A stretch of DNA of 64,000 bases from Halisarca cf. caerulea (Eukaryota > Porifera > Demospongiae > Chondrillida > Halisarcidae): NCBI GenBank assembly GCA_963170055.1, contig CAUJGJ010000444.1:1835501-1899500 (forward strand), written 5' to 3'. Made by a program: the position numbers and the translations under genes. The notes below the pieces were generated by a model. It saw only the letters and a list, made by a program, of their open reading frames with translations, was not told the origin of the DNA and searched no databases. Positions 63,672 to 64,000 of this stretch are shown here, one piece after another. How positions within the stretch are numbered: the first letter of the stretch is position 1; every line of letters begins with the position of its first letter.

Positions 63672-64000
63672 TTAATCACGCATCTGGACATCTGATCTAA
63701 GAAGGTCCAGAGGCTGGTCTGAGTTGCTGACAGCCTTCACTGATGGGGAATGATAGGATGACCTTGGTGCCCTGATACAGGCAACTGCTGACTTGATGAG
63801 GCTATGAGAGATCTGGCATCTGATCCAACTCATAGCTGAGTGGTATGGTTGCCCGTGCTTTTCAGCCATGAGACTGGCTAACCTCTTGAGGGCCATGGTG
63901 GTTGCGGGGCTCCATCCACCACTGGATGAAAAAACAAGGGGAGTGAAGGTGCCATGATCAACTTCAATGATCCTTTGCTCATATTTCCTATGTTTCTCTA
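63672..64000 (-). CDS. C-terminal fragment of a retroelement reverse-transcriptase protein
   Basis: The minus strand is open from the window edge to TAA at 63,674-63,672, about 108 codons. It reads KYEQRIIEVDHGTFTPLVF, SSSGGWSPATTMALKRLAS, MAEKHGQPYHSAM and SWIRCQISHSLIKSAVACIR. This order (an E-H-G-FTPLV segment, a short Gly-rich link, a 'KRLA..AEK...PY' helix, then 'W.RC..S.SL..SA...R') is what I recall from the C-terminal tail of reverse-transcriptase proteins very abundant in sponge, cnidarian and other invertebrate genomes, normally after the polymerase domain. The catalytic domain would lie beyond 64,000. There are no stops or frameshifts in the visible part, so it may be a fairly young copy. 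The class of retroelement cannot be settled here. The internal ATG at 63,896 is not a likely start, since homology begins upstream. Confidence 0.75.
   Translation of the reverse strand, partial: EKHRKYEQRIIEVDHGTFTPLVFSSSGGWSPATTMALKRLASLMAEKHGQPYHSAMSWIRCQISHSLIKSAVACIRAPRSSYHSPSVKAVSNSDQPLDLLRSDVQMRD

Overview
This is eukaryotic, almost certainly animal, DNA, and nearly 90% of it is satellite. A C-terminal reverse-transcriptase fragment at the right end, a decayed gene-family copy with a GTAAGT splice donor, and several palindromic non-autonomous elements look like a marine invertebrate genome. A sponge is my best guess, from remembered family resemblance only. No bacterial operons, rRNA, tRNA or CRISPR array are present.

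Bases 1-57,148 form one head-to-tail array of a 145-bp monomer, about 394 copies at about 23% GC in the consensus. The left edge lies outside the window. All copies share one orientation and none has a useful reading frame. Every monomer carries a 21-bp dyad (10-bp arms around one base), two CpG sites and a 16-bp internal duplication. Linked variants define at least three monomer classes. The order of variants shows higher-order repeats of 4, 5, 6, 7, 8, 9, 11 and 18 monomers, a duplication of about 5 kb at about 6.5 kb spacing, and blocks of the 16-22 kb region reappearing at 53-57 kb.

At 57,149 the array switches abruptly, at a short TTTAAA-like match, to about fourteen older and diverged 141-147-bp relatives (to about 59,170). 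These have only the left half of the dyad. One of them is broken by a small GC-richer insert. The palindrome therefore appears to belong to the amplified form.

From 59,171 to 64,000 the DNA is ordinary repeat-rich intergenic sequence. It holds degenerate TAG-type DNA, a (GT)16 tract, a doubtful minus-strand coding remnant, and a degenerate 24-bp repeat built on GGGTGA/TTCACACC. Next come three copies of a repeat with a 489-bp period, with a 736-bp terminal-inverted-repeat element sitting between copies 1 and 2. Then follow a frameshifted gene-family remnant with an apparent intron, two unrecognised short frames, a 22-bp minisatellite, a strong 32-bp-arm hairpin element with TGACGTCA in its loop, and the 3' end of a retroelement reverse-transcriptase frame on the minus strand.

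No intact gene is visible. The main interest is the satellite: its layered amplification history, its visible edge, and a dyad that could be a protein-binding site. A centromeric or heterochromatic role is possible but is only inferred.
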